NCBI RefSeq assembly: GCF_040253615.1
Contig: NZ_JBEJGY010000004.1
Span: 6,014,001-6,078,000, forward strand
DNA: 64,000 nt
Reading direction: 5' to 3'
From: Streptomyces sp. Edi4
Lineage (GTDB): Bacteria > Actinomycetota > Actinomycetes > Streptomycetales > Streptomycetaceae
Shown here: piece by piece, positions 49,802 to 58,485 of the stretch
Numbering within the stretch: position 1 is the first letter of the stretch
Layout: every line of letters starts with the position of its first letter
Translations under genes and position numbers: made by a program
The notes under the pieces: model-generated
Seen by the model: the letters and a program-made list of their open reading frames with translations, nothing else
Told to the model about the DNA's origin: nothing
The model's database searches: none

Positions 49802-51328
49802 ATGGCATCACGGCGGGACGAACTCAACGCGTACACCTTCGCGAAGCGGCGTACGCTCGCGGCCTTCATCCAGCCCTCGCCGACGGGTTCGGACGAGGGG
49901 GCGCCGCGCCCCCTGCGCGCCGTACTGCCGACCACGGTGGCGGCGGTGGTGCTGCTCGCCGCGTTCGGCGCGTGGGGCATGTTCCGGCCCGCCGCGCCGC
50001 CCGGCTGGGACACCCCGGGCGAGAAGGTGATCATCGCCAGCGAGTCCACCACCCGGTACGTCGTGCTGAGCACCGACGGCAAGAAGGAGTTGCACCCCGT
50101 CCTCAACATGGCCTCCGCCAAACTCCTGCTCGACCCGGCGAAGGGCGAGGTGGTCAAGGTCGACGAGTCCATCCTCGACAAGGGCGCGCTGCCCCACGGC
50201 GCCACCCTCGGCATCCCCTACGCCCCCGACCGGCTGCCCACCCCGAAGGAGGCCGGATCCCCCAAGCGCTGGGCGGTGTGCGAGCGTCCGGGCGACGGCG
50301 GACGCGCGATCCAGAAGGCCGCGTTCGTCCTGTCCGGCCAGGACCGGGACCGGACGGACGGCGCGAGCCGCCTGACCGGCGGCGAGCTCCTGTATGTCGT
50401 GGGGGCCGAGGACAAGAAGCGCTACGTCGTGGACGCGCGGGGCACCAAGTACGAGGTGGGCAGCGACGAACTCCTGCTGCGCGCCCTGGTCGGCGCGGGC
50501 CGCGAACCCGAGCGGGTGTCCAAGGAGTGGCTGGAGACCCTTCGTCCGGGTGACCCCATCACCTTCCCCGAGGTCGAGGGGAAGATCGGCGACCCGGCCC
50601 AGGTGCCCGGCACGCTCGCCCCCGACGCCAACCGGATCGGCATGGTCCTGCGCGCCCCGAACGGCGCGGGCAGCCAGTACTACCTGGTGCGGCGGGGCCG
50701 GGTCTCGCCGGTCTCCGACTTCACCGCCAAGCTCCTGCTCAACAGCAGGGCGCTCGGCGGGCTGATGAGGACGGGCCAGGCCCTGGACGTCAACGCCGCC
50801 CAGTTCACGCCGGAGACCACCGAGTTCACCGCCCAGCGCGACTGGCCGCGCCGGATGCCGGTGGCCGTCAACGACGCGGGCACCGGCGGCGGCAGCCGCA
50901 ACACCGTCTGCAACGTGCTGCGCGACGTCGACAAGAACAACGGCGCCACGACCCTGAGCACCTGGGCCGCCACCGACTTCCCCGCGCCCCTGCCCACCGG
51001 TTCCAGCAGCGCCTATGTGACGCCCGGTTCCGGCCAGCTCTTCCGCCAGATCCAGGGCTCCCAGACCCAGACGGGCGGCCTCTTCCTGGTGACCGACACG
51101 GGCCTGCGCTACGCGATGCAGTCCAACAGCGACAGCGCCGACGGCGACGCGGGCGCGGGGCTGAGCGCCGAGCAGCGCAAACAGCTCGACCAGGAGGCCC
51201 AGCAGGCCCAGACCCGGCTCGGCTACGCCAGGTCCGAGCCGGCGCCGATCCCGATCGGCTGGTCCACGTTCCTGCCCACCGGGCCCCGCCTCTCCACCGG
51301 GGCGGCCCGCCAGCCCCAGGGCTCCTGA
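49802..51328 (+). CDS. eccB: Type VII secretion protein EccB
   Basis: A 508-residue membrane ATPase-like subunit of the T7SS core. The conserved N-terminus (SRRDELNAYTFAKRRTLAAF) lies in the cytoplasm, one membrane helix is at about 41-62, and a large outside domain follows. It contains the repeat-like LYVVGAEDKKRYVVD and two Cys (VCERP and TVCNVL) that probably form the usual disulfide. The ATG at 49802 is chosen over an upstream in-frame ATG at 49664. The mycosin gene follows after 14 bases. Confidence 0.92.
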   Translation: MASRRDELNAYTFAKRRTLAAFIQPSPTGSDEGAPRPLRAVLPTTVAAVVLLAAFGAWGMFRPAAPPGWDTPGEKVIIASESTTRYVVLSTDGKKELHPVLNMASAKLLLDPAKGEVVKVDESILDKGALPHGATLGIPYAPDRLPTPKEAGSPKRWAVCERPGDGGRAIQKAAFVLSGQDRDRTDGASRLTGGELLYVVGAEDKKRYVVDARGTKYEVGSDELLLRALVGAGREPERVSKEWLETLRPGDPITFPEVEGKIGDPAQVPGTLAPDANRIGMVLRAPNGAGSQYYLVRRGRVSPVSDFTAKLLLNSRALGGLMRTGQALDVNAAQFTPETTEFTAQRDWPRRMPVAVNDAGTGGGSRNTVCNVLRDVDKNNGATTLSTWAATDFPAPLPTGSSSAYVTPGSGQLFRQIQGSQTQTGGLFLVTDTGLRYAMQSNSDSADGDAGAGLSAEQRKQLDQEAQQAQTRLGYARSEPAPIPIGWSTFLPTGPRLSTGAARQPQGS

Positions 51329-51342
51329 GGGGCCGCGCGACG

Positions 51343-52602
51343 ATGACGTACCCGCTCAAGTCCCTCGCCCTGTCGGCAACGGCGGCCCTGACGGTGCTGA
51401 CATGCCCCGCGGCCGCCACCGCGACCGCCGCCTCCCCGGCCGACGGCGGCGACCAGTGCACCTTTCCCGCCAAGCCGTACGCGGGCCGCCCCTGGGCGCT
51501 CCAGCGCGTCCTGCTCGACGAGCTCTGGCACCAGTCCACCGGCAAGGGCGTGAAGGTCGCCGTCATCGACACCGGCGTCGACACCGCCAACGCCCAGCTC
51601 AAGGGCGCGGTCGAGGTGTCCTTGGGCACGAACCTCCTGCCCAAGGACCTCAAGGACGCCGACAACAAGCCACTGCCGCGCGGCGCGGAGAACGGCACCA
51701 CGGACACCGTCGGACACGGCACCAAGGTCGCCGGGATCATCGCGGCGCGCCCCGCCGCCGGCACGGGCTTCGTCGGTCTCGCCCCCGACGCCACGATCAT
51801 CCCCGTCCAGCAGAACGACGCCGAAGGCCACGGCACCGCGCAGACCCTGGCCCAGGCCATCCGCTACGCGATCGGCGCGGGCGCGGGCGTCATCAACATC
51901 TCGCAGGACACCGCGAACGCGGTGGAACCGGCGGCCGCCCTGAAGCAGGCCGTGGACGCGGCGCTCGCCAAGGAGATCGTGGTGGTCGCGTCGGCGGGCA
52001 ACGACGGCCTCGGCGGCAATGTCAAACCGACCTACCCTGCCTCCTACCCGGGCGTCCTCGCGGTCGCCGCCTCCGACCGCAACAACGAACGGGCGGCGTT
52101 CTCGCAGTCCGGCGCCTTCGTGGGCGTGGCCGCGCCCGGCGTCGACATGATCTCCACCGTGCCCGGCGGCGGCCACTGCGCCGACAACGGCACCAGCTTC
52201 TCCGCCCCGTACGTCGCGGGCGTGGCGGCCCTCATCAAGGCCAAGCACCCCCGCTGGACCCAGCGCGAGATCGTCGCCCAGATCCAGCAGACCGCCGAAC
52301 GCTCGGTGGCCGGGCACGACCGTCTGGTCGGCTGGGGTGTGGTCGACCCGGTCCGCGCCCTCACCGAGGACGACCACCCCATCGAGGCTCCGGTCGCCCA
52401 CGAGGGCGTCACGCCCGCCCGCGCCCCCACGCCCGCCGCCCTCCACATCGGCGAGAGCGACGAACAGCGCACCCAGCGTCTGGCCACCTATGTGGCGGTC
52501 GGCGCGGCGGTCCTGGTGGCGGTCCTGAGCGGCGCGGCCGTGGCGCTCAGGGACGCGCGCCGCAGGAGCCGGCGGCCGGCCGGCGCGCGGCGATCTGAGT
52601 AG
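51343..52602 (+). CDS. mycP: Mycosin, subtilisin-like T7SS protease
   Basis: A 419-residue membrane-anchored S8 protease. A signal peptide leads to the catalytic Asp76 (VAVIDTGVD), His125 (VGHGTKVAG) and Ser285 (NGTSFSAPYVAG). A C-terminal helix (YVAVGAAVLVAVLSGAAVAL) and basic end anchor it in the membrane. Mycosins are needed for a stable secretion complex. It follows eccB closely, probably in one operon. Confidence 0.93.
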   Translation: MTYPLKSLALSATAALTVLTCPAAATATAASPADGGDQCTFPAKPYAGRPWALQRVLLDELWHQSTGKGVKVAVIDTGVDTANAQLKGAVEVSLGTNLLPKDLKDADNKPLPRGAENGTTDTVGHGTKVAGIIAARPAAGTGFVGLAPDATIIPVQQNDAEGHGTAQTLAQAIRYAIGAGAGVINISQDTANAVEPAAALKQAVDAALAKEIVVVASAGNDGLGGNVKPTYPASYPGVLAVAASDRNNERAAFSQSGAFVGVAAPGVDMISTVPGGGHCADNGTSFSAPYVAGVAALIKAKHPRWTQREIVAQIQQTAERSVAGHDRLVGWGVVDPVRALTEDDHPIEAPVAHEGVTPARAPTPAALHIGESDEQRTQRLATYVAVGAAVLVAVLSGAAVALRDARRRSRRPAGARRSE

Positions 52603-52894
52603 ACGTACTCATGTGCCTCGCGTCAACTCGCCGTACTTTCAACAGTGCTGAGCGGACCGAGGTCAACTCCTGGCCGGGAAAGCGCTGGTGGGCGAGTGAG
52701 GGGCAATGGCTACAGTGACTGCGGTGCGTCAAACGATGTCGCTCGTGCGTGACGGTCGCATTCCGGTACGGGCGGACCGCGCGGGGGCCGACACCGGCCG
52801 GCCCCGGTACCGCGGCGCCCGGGGCGGCCCGATCCTCAGCCACAACTGACCACCACGCCACTTCCGCACCACCACCACGAAGGGAAACCGCCCC

Positions 52895-53260
52895 ATGTCG
52901 AAGGACCAGCGGGTATCCGACAGCGATATGGCCCACCTGGAGACGCAGGTTCTCCAGAAATTCGAGTCGGTCAAGGGCCAGCTCAACAGCCTGCAAGGGG
53001 TGATCGACGGGCTCGAAGGCGCCTGGGAGGGCATCGGAGCCGGCGCGTTCGACGGGAAGCAGACGGCCATCAATCGCCAGATGGTCCACCTGGGCAACAT
53101 GCTGCTCGACTTCCTCGAGGCGATGAAGGCGACCCGCACGCTCAAGGGCGACACCGACGCGGAGGTCCACAAGGCCCTCATGGGCATCGACGTCGTGGAC
53201 GGCTACAGCGGCGACGCGGCGGCCACCGCCGCGATCACCTCGAACCTCAGCACCTACTGA
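52895..53260 (+). CDS. WXG100 family protein, EsxB-like
   Basis: A 121-residue helical-hairpin protein with the W-x-G turn in GAWEGIGAGAFDGK. It is longer than the usual 100 residues owing to a C-terminal tail (VDGYSGDAAATAAITSNLSTY). Such proteins pair with a second Esx protein and leave the cell through the T7SS. AAGGGAAA precedes the ATG. A TACAGT at 52711-52716 is a possible -10 box in the 292-base upstream spacer, which shows no gene. In streptomycetes the EsxA/EsxB pair is known to be secreted and to influence sporulation. Confidence 0.88.
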   Translation: MSKDQRVSDSDMAHLETQVLQKFESVKGQLNSLQGVIDGLEGAWEGIGAGAFDGKQTAINRQMVHLGNMLLDFLEAMKATRTLKGDTDAEVHKALMGIDVVDGYSGDAAATAAITSNLSTY

Positions 53261-53351
53261 CGGCCCGCCGCGCCGGCCCCGGACACGGCGCGCCGCTCCA
53301 CCACGGGCGCACCCGCCCACCAGCCTTTTCACCAGAAAGATCGGGGAAGCC

Positions 53352-53654
53352 ATGCCCAAGAACAACGACGACGTCCTCGGAGTGACGTACGCCAGCCTCG
53401 ACGACGCCGCCCGCGCCATCAAGAGCCAGGCCGACAAGCTCAACCAGGACCTCGCGGACATCAAGAAGCTGGTCGACACCGCCGCCCACAACTGGCACGG
53501 CGAGGCCCAGCAGGCGTACGCGCAGAAGCAGCAGGAGTGGAACCAGACGGCCGACAGCGTCCACATCTCGCTGACACAGATCGCCCAGGCGGTCTCCGAC
53601 GCCGGCCCGACCTACCAGGCCGGCGACCGCAGGGCGGCCGCGCACTTCCAGTAG
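53352..53654 (+). CDS. WXG100 family protein, EsxA-like
   Basis: A 100-residue WXG100 protein with the turn NWHGEAQQAYAQKQQEWNQ between two amphipathic helices. The tail ends GDRRAAAHFQ. It lies 91 bases after the EsxB-like gene, which is expected of a cotranscribed heterodimer. GGGGAAG precedes the ATG. A very long perfect hairpin follows. Confidence 0.9.
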   Translation: MPKNNDDVLGVTYASLDDAARAIKSQADKLNQDLADIKKLVDTAAHNWHGEAQQAYAQKQQEWNQTADSVHISLTQIAQAVSDAGPTYQAGDRRAAAHFQ

Positions 53655-53690
53655 GGGAGGGCCGGCGGCGAAAGACCGGCAAGAAACAGG

Positions 53691-53741
53691 CACTACGGAC
53701 GGGGTGGGCGCGCGCGGGAGGCGCCCACCCCGTCCGTAGTG
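53691..53741. terminator. Exceptionally long hairpin after the esx pair
   Basis: A perfect 21-bp stem, with arms at 53691-53711 and 53721-53741 beginning CACTACGGAC and ending GTCCGTAGTG, encloses a nine-base loop. It begins 37 bases after the esxA-like stop and lies before the convergent DUF397 gene, so it can work for both strands. Confidence 0.85.
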
Positions 53742-53800
53742 TGTCCCGGCGGCCGCCGCGCCCGCCGTGGACGCCACCGCGCCCCGCACCGCGCCGCCCG

Positions 53801-54100
53801 CTACTGCGGCGCCTCAAGGCCTCCGTTGCGTACGGACGGCTCCAGGTCGAACTCCCCGTCCCGCGCGCCCAGGACGAACGCCTGCCACTCCGCCTCCGTG
53901 TACCGCAGCACCGTGTCCGGGTCCACCGAGGACCGCATGGCCACGGCGCCCGCCGGCAGATAGGCGATCTCGACCCGCTCCTCGTCCTTCGACGTGCCGG
54001 GAGCGCTGTGCCACTCCACCCCGGAGATGTCGAGCGCGTACAGCTCGTTCTTCTCGCGCTCCTTGCGCTCGCGCAGTTCCTTGTCCTGTTCCTCAGCCAT
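53801..54100 (-). CDS. DUF397 family protein, stand-alone
   Basis: A 99-residue protein whose main part (about 25-90) matches the DUF397 pattern: DISGVEWHSAPGTSKDEERV, then VAMRSSVDPDTVLRYTEAEW and FVLGARDGEFDL. A highly charged N-terminus (EEQDKELRERKEREKNELYA) precedes it. DUF397 proteins usually partner with an XRE regulator encoded next door; here none is nearby and the gene sits inside the T7SS locus. Function unknown. Confidence 0.85.
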   Translation of the reverse strand: MAEEQDKELRERKEREKNELYALDISGVEWHSAPGTSKDEERVEIAYLPAGAVAMRSSVDPDTVLRYTEAEWQAFVLGARDGEFDLEPSVRNGGLEAPQ

Positions 54101-54262
54101 GACGGAGCGATTCCTTCCAGACGTAGCGACGGGCCTGCCAACCGGCCGTCTGATCAGCGTACTTGGCAGGTCGCGGCCCGGACGGGGAGGCGGAAAGAAT
54201 CACGAGAACGGATCTCACCGCCCTCACCGCCCAGCCGCCCCCGGCCCTCGCCCCCCGCCCCG

Positions 54263-57200
54263 TCAGCTGCCGCCCTGCACCAGTCCCGTCTGCACCAGCG
54301 GCTTGCCCCGCCTGCGGGAGACGAACGTGCCGCGCCCCACGGGCATCGGGCGGGGGCGCACCCCCGCGAGGATGTCGCCCTCACCGGGGTCGCCGGCCAG
54401 GACCACGCCCTGGGCGCCCAGCTCCTTCATGCGCTGGACGAACGGCTCGTACGCGGCACGGGCCGCGCCCGCCGACGAGCGGGCGATGATGAAGCGGACG
54501 CCCACGTCGCGCGCGAAGGGCAGCAGTTCGGTGAGTCTGCCCAACGGGTTGCCGCTCGACGTCGACACCAGGTCGTAGTCGTCGATCACCACATACACCG
54601 TGGGGCCGCGCCACCAACTGCGCTCCCGCAGCTGGCGCGCGGTCACGTCCGCGCTGGGCGCCCGGCGCCGCATCAGATCGGCCAGGGCGTCCATGTGGTG
54701 GTCCATGGCGTTGGACATGGGGATGTATTCGGCCAGATGTGAGGCCGGGACCGCGTCGAGCAGGGTGCGACGGTTGTCCACCACGAACAGCTTGCACGCG
54801 TCGCCCTCGTAGCGCTGGGTGAGCCCGCCGATCAGGAGGCGCAGCAGGTTCGTCTTGCCGGATTCGCCCTCGCCGAAGATGAGGAAGAACGGGTCCTGCT
54901 CGAAGTCGACGAACACCGGCTCCAGGTTGTTCTCGTCCAGCGCGAAGGCGATGCCCCGCTCGGGGAAGGCGTGGCCGGGCGGGAGCTGGGCGGCGGGCAG
55001 TTCGCGGGGCAGGAGGCGGACGGCGGGCGCGCCGGGCGCCGACCAGTGCCGGTTGACCTCGGTGGACAGGGCGGCCGTCGCCTCGGCGAGGTCGGTGTCG
55101 GACTGGAGGCCGTCGATGCGCGGCACGGCCGCCATGAAGTGCGTCTTGTGCGGGGACTGGCCGCGCCCGGGCACGCCCACGGGGACGTTCGCGGCGACCT
55201 TGCGGTCGAACTCGGAGTCCATGGTGTCGCCGAGCCGCAGTTCGAGGCGGTTCATCAGGTGGTCCTTGAGGTTGGCCCTGACCTCCATGGAGCGCGACGC
55301 GGTCACCACCAGGTGGACCCCGTAGCCGAGCCCCCGGGCGGCGATGTCCAGGACGACCTGCTCAAGACCCTCGTACTCGGTACGGAAGTTGCCCCAGCCG
55401 TCGACGACGAGGAACACATCGCCCCAGGGCTGGTCGGCGACGGTGATGGTGCCGCGCGCCCGGCGCGCCCGGAAGTCGGCGATCGAGGCGATGCCCGCCG
55501 AGCGGAAGTACTCCTCGCGGCGGGTCAGCACGCCGTACACCTCTGCCACCGTGCGCCGCACCCGCTCGGGGTCAAGACGCGAGGCGACCCCGCCGACGTG
55601 CGGCAGATCCGCGACCGCCGCCATGCCGCCGCCGCCGAAGTCGAGGCCGTAGAACTGCACCTCCGACGCGGTGTGGGTGAGCGCGAACGACGCGATGAGG
55701 GTCCGCACCAGCGTGGACTTGCCCGACTGGGGGCCGCCCACGATCTGAAGATGGCCGCCCGCGCCCGAGAAGTCGCACCACAGCGGGTCGCGGCGCTGCT
55801 CAAAGGGCTTGTCCACCAGGCCCAGCGGCACCACCAGACGCCCCGCGCCCTCGTAGCCGGGCTGGGTGAGTCCGCGCCCGGGCACCGGGGTGAGGCCGGG
55901 CAGCAGCGAGTCGAGCGCCGGCGGGCTCTCCAGCGGCGGCAGCCACACCTGGTGGGCGGCCGGGCCGCGCGCTTCGAGGCGGCGCACGACGACGTCGAGC
56001 ACGGTGTCGGCGAGCGCGTCGTCGGTCCTCGGCCCGCTCCCGCCGCGCGGCGCGGGCACCTCGGGACTCGCGTACGTCACCGGCACCGGGGCCGCGGTGA
56101 AGAGCACCGGGCGCCGCTCCACCGGCACCGGGCCGCCGAGGGCCGCGGACCGCTCGGCGCCCGTGCGGTATGCGCCCGAGACGTACGCCGCCTTGAAACG
56201 GGTCATCTCATCGGTGCCGAACTTCAGATAGCCCGAACCCGGCACGCTGGGCAGGTGGTAGGCGTCCGGGACGCCGAGCGCCGCGCGTGACTCGGCGGCC
56301 GAGAACGTCCGCAGACCGATCCGGTAGGACAGATACGTCTCAAGACCCCGCAGCCGGCCCTCCTCGAGGCGCTGCGAGGCCAGCAGCAGATGCACCCCGA
56401 GTGAGCGGCCGATGCGGCCGATCTGCACGAACATCTCGATGAAGTCCGGTTTGGCGGTGAGCAGTTCGCTGAACTCGTCGATGACAAGGACGAGCGAGGG
56501 CACGGGCTGGAGGGCCGCGCCCGCGAGCCGGGCCCGCTCGTAGTCATGGATGTTGGCGTAGTTGCCGGCGTCGCGCAGCATCTCCTGGCGGCGGTTGAGC
56601 TCGCCGCGGATGGAGTCGCCCATGCGGTCGACGAGGGTGAGATCGTCGGCGAGGTTGGTGATGACGGCCGCGACGTGCGGCATCTGCGCCATGCCGGCGA
56701 AGGTCGCGCCGCCCTTGAAGTCGGCCAGGACGAAGTTCAACGTCTCCGACGAGTGGGTCACCGCCAGACCGAGCACCAGCGTGCGCAGCAGCTCCGACTT
56801 GCCGGAACCGGTCGCGCCCACGCACAGGCCGTGCGGGCCCATGCCGTCCTGCGCGGCCTCCTTCAGGTCGAGCATGACGGGACGCCCGTCCTCGCCCACG
56901 CCGATGGGGACCCGCAGCCGCTCGGATGCCGAACGCGGCCGCCAGGTGCGGGCGGTGTCCACCGACGCCGCGTCGCCCAGGCCCAGCAGCTCGGTGAACT
57001 CCAAGTTGGCCAGAAGCGGTTCGTCGTCGTCGCCCCCGGTGGCCATGCGCAGCGGGGCCAGCTGGCGGGCCAGCGCGTCGGCGGACTCGTACGACAGCAG
57101 ATCGGGCGTGCCCTCGTAGACCAGGCCGTGGCCCGACTCCAGGCGCAGCGTGCGGGGGTGCACGACGATGGCGAGGTCGCCGCGCGCGCCGGCCGGTTCA

Positions 57201-58237
57201 CCGGGGACGACCTCGATGACGGTGACGCCCTGGAGGCCTTCGGCAGAGGCCAGCGCCGACATCGGGGGCGGCGAGACCCCGTCGAGCACGACGACGATGT
57301 GCGGCTCCTCGGGCAGCGGCGCGCCCTCGGGGTGGAAACGGGGGCGGCCGGTGAGGCGCGGCGCGAGCAGTTCCTCGAGTTCGGCCGCGCTGCGGCTGAT
57401 CAGGCGCCTGCTGCCGGCGCCGTCGGTGAGATGCGGCGCCTGGGTGTGCGGCAGCCACTTCGTCCACTCCCAGTGCGCGGCGCCCGACGAGGACGAGGCG
57501 ACCGCGATCACCAGGTCCTCGGGGGAGTGCAGAGCGGCGAGCGAGGCGGTCAGCGCCCGGGCCGAGGCACGCACGGCCTGCGCGTCCCCGCCGATCGTCA
57601 CGTGGAAGAAGGCGCGCAGCGAGACCGCCATCGGCAGGTCCTCCACCGTCTGGTGAGTGGCCAGAAACCGCTGCATGGCGCCCGCCGTCAGCGGCTCCAG
57701 CTGATCGACCGGCGCGGTCGCCGGCGGCACGAGCGCGGTGGCGAGCGTCTGCGGACCGAGCCCGACGCGCACCTGCCCGAAGTCGTCGTCGCCCGCGCGG
57801 CGCTCCCACACCCGGCTGCCCTCGGCGACCAGCGCCCACAGCTGCTCGGGGGAGGGGTGCAGGTAGTACTGCGCGTCGCGCTGCCTGCGCGCGGTGCGCG
57901 CCGCCGCGCGCCGCGTCTGGCCGAGGTGGCGCAGATAGTCACGGCGCAGATCCGCCAACTGCCCCTGGGAACCCTTGCGGTAACGAATGATCATCGCCAC
58001 CGACATCGCCAGCGTCGAGGCGATCATCACCACGCCCATGATCTTCATGAACGGCTGGGTGTTCGGCATGAAGAAGAACACGACCGAGCCGCCCATGCCC
58101 AGCATGGGCAGCAGCTGCATCAGCGCGCCCTCCTGCTGTCCCCGTGGCAGCTCCGGCGGAGGCTGGAGAACGACGTCCTCCGTCGAAACCTCGGCGGGCA
58201 GCGCGCGCGGCGGCCGCTTGACGATGATGTGGCTCAC
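54263..58237 (-). CDS. eccC: Type VII secretion ATPase EccC, one-piece form
   Basis: A 1324-residue FtsK/SpoIIIE-type motor of the T7SS. Two membrane helices are at about residues 40-90. Three ATPase domains follow, with P-loops GATGSGKSELL (about 470), GGPQSGKSTL (about 835) and GEGESGKTNLL (about 1120). LVLVIDEFSELL, in the first domain, is the Walker B. In some mycobacterial systems this protein is split into EccCa and EccCb; here it is one chain. The GTG at 58237 has AGGGGAA upstream and is chosen over a longer frame. It faces eccD over 248 bases. Confidence 0.94.
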   Translation of the reverse strand: MSHIIVKRPPRALPAEVSTEDVVLQPPPELPRGQQEGALMQLLPMLGMGGSVVFFFMPNTQPFMKIMGVVMIASTLAMSVAMIIRYRKGSQGQLADLRRDYLRHLGQTRRAAARTARRQRDAQYYLHPSPEQLWALVAEGSRVWERRAGDDDFGQVRVGLGPQTLATALVPPATAPVDQLEPLTAGAMQRFLATHQTVEDLPMAVSLRAFFHVTIGGDAQAVRASARALTASLAALHSPEDLVIAVASSSSGAAHWEWTKWLPHTQAPHLTDGAGSRRLISRSAAELEELLAPRLTGRPRFHPEGAPLPEEPHIVVVLDGVSPPPMSALASAEGLQGVTVIEVVPGEPAGARGDLAIVVHPRTLRLESGHGLVYEGTPDLLSYESADALARQLAPLRMATGGDDDEPLLANLEFTELLGLGDAASVDTARTWRPRSASERLRVPIGVGEDGRPVMLDLKEAAQDGMGPHGLCVGATGSGKSELLRTLVLGLAVTHSSETLNFVLADFKGGATFAGMAQMPHVAAVITNLADDLTLVDRMGDSIRGELNRRQEMLRDAGNYANIHDYERARLAGAALQPVPSLVLVIDEFSELLTAKPDFIEMFVQIGRIGRSLGVHLLLASQRLEEGRLRGLETYLSYRIGLRTFSAAESRAALGVPDAYHLPSVPGSGYLKFGTDEMTRFKAAYVSGAYRTGAERSAALGGPVPVERRPVLFTAAPVPVTYASPEVPAPRGGSGPRTDDALADTVLDVVVRRLEARGPAAHQVWLPPLESPPALDSLLPGLTPVPGRGLTQPGYEGAGRLVVPLGLVDKPFEQRRDPLWCDFSGAGGHLQIVGGPQSGKSTLVRTLIASFALTHTASEVQFYGLDFGGGGMAAVADLPHVGGVASRLDPERVRRTVAEVYGVLTRREEYFRSAGIASIADFRARRARGTITVADQPWGDVFLVVDGWGNFRTEYEGLEQVVLDIAARGLGYGVHLVVTASRSMEVRANLKDHLMNRLELRLGDTMDSEFDRKVAANVPVGVPGRGQSPHKTHFMAAVPRIDGLQSDTDLAEATAALSTEVNRHWSAPGAPAVRLLPRELPAAQLPPGHAFPERGIAFALDENNLEPVFVDFEQDPFFLIFGEGESGKTNLLRLLIGGLTQRYEGDACKLFVVDNRRTLLDAVPASHLAEYIPMSNAMDHHMDALADLMRRRAPSADVTARQLRERSWWRGPTVYVVIDDYDLVSTSSGNPLGRLTELLPFARDVGVRFIIARSSAGAARAAYEPFVQRMKELGAQGVVLAGDPGEGDILAGVRPRPMPVGRGTFVSRRRGKPLVQTGLVQGGS

Positions 58238-58485
58238 AGAACACCAATTCCCCTGGCGGCCGGAGGAGTTCGCCCGCCGCCCCGTGTCCGGCGAACGCCG
58301 ACCGCCCAGCGATCCTACTGACACGCGCGGTGACCGGACGGCGATAGGGTGCCTGTCGGGGGACACATCCGCGCCCGACGAACAATCGGCGCCGCCGAGC
58401 ACCTGACGCCCAGGCAGGGCGCGCCCGGCGGAGCGCGGCGCACAGGGCGCGCACACGCCGCACGACACAGCAGGGGGAGCCGAGG
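58238..58485. promoter_or_regulatory. Divergent eccC/eccD promoter region
   Basis: This 248-base spacer separates two divergent T7SS genes and must hold both promoters. On the plus strand TAGGGT at 58345-58350 is a good -10 box. CTGACA at 58318-58323 is a possible -35, but the 21-base gap is long. No minus-strand promoter could be placed. Confidence 0.35.

Noticed and set aside
54263..58237. Fusion of two separate T7SS ATPase genes as a novelty
   Set aside because: A single-chain EccC is the usual form outside some mycobacterial systems.
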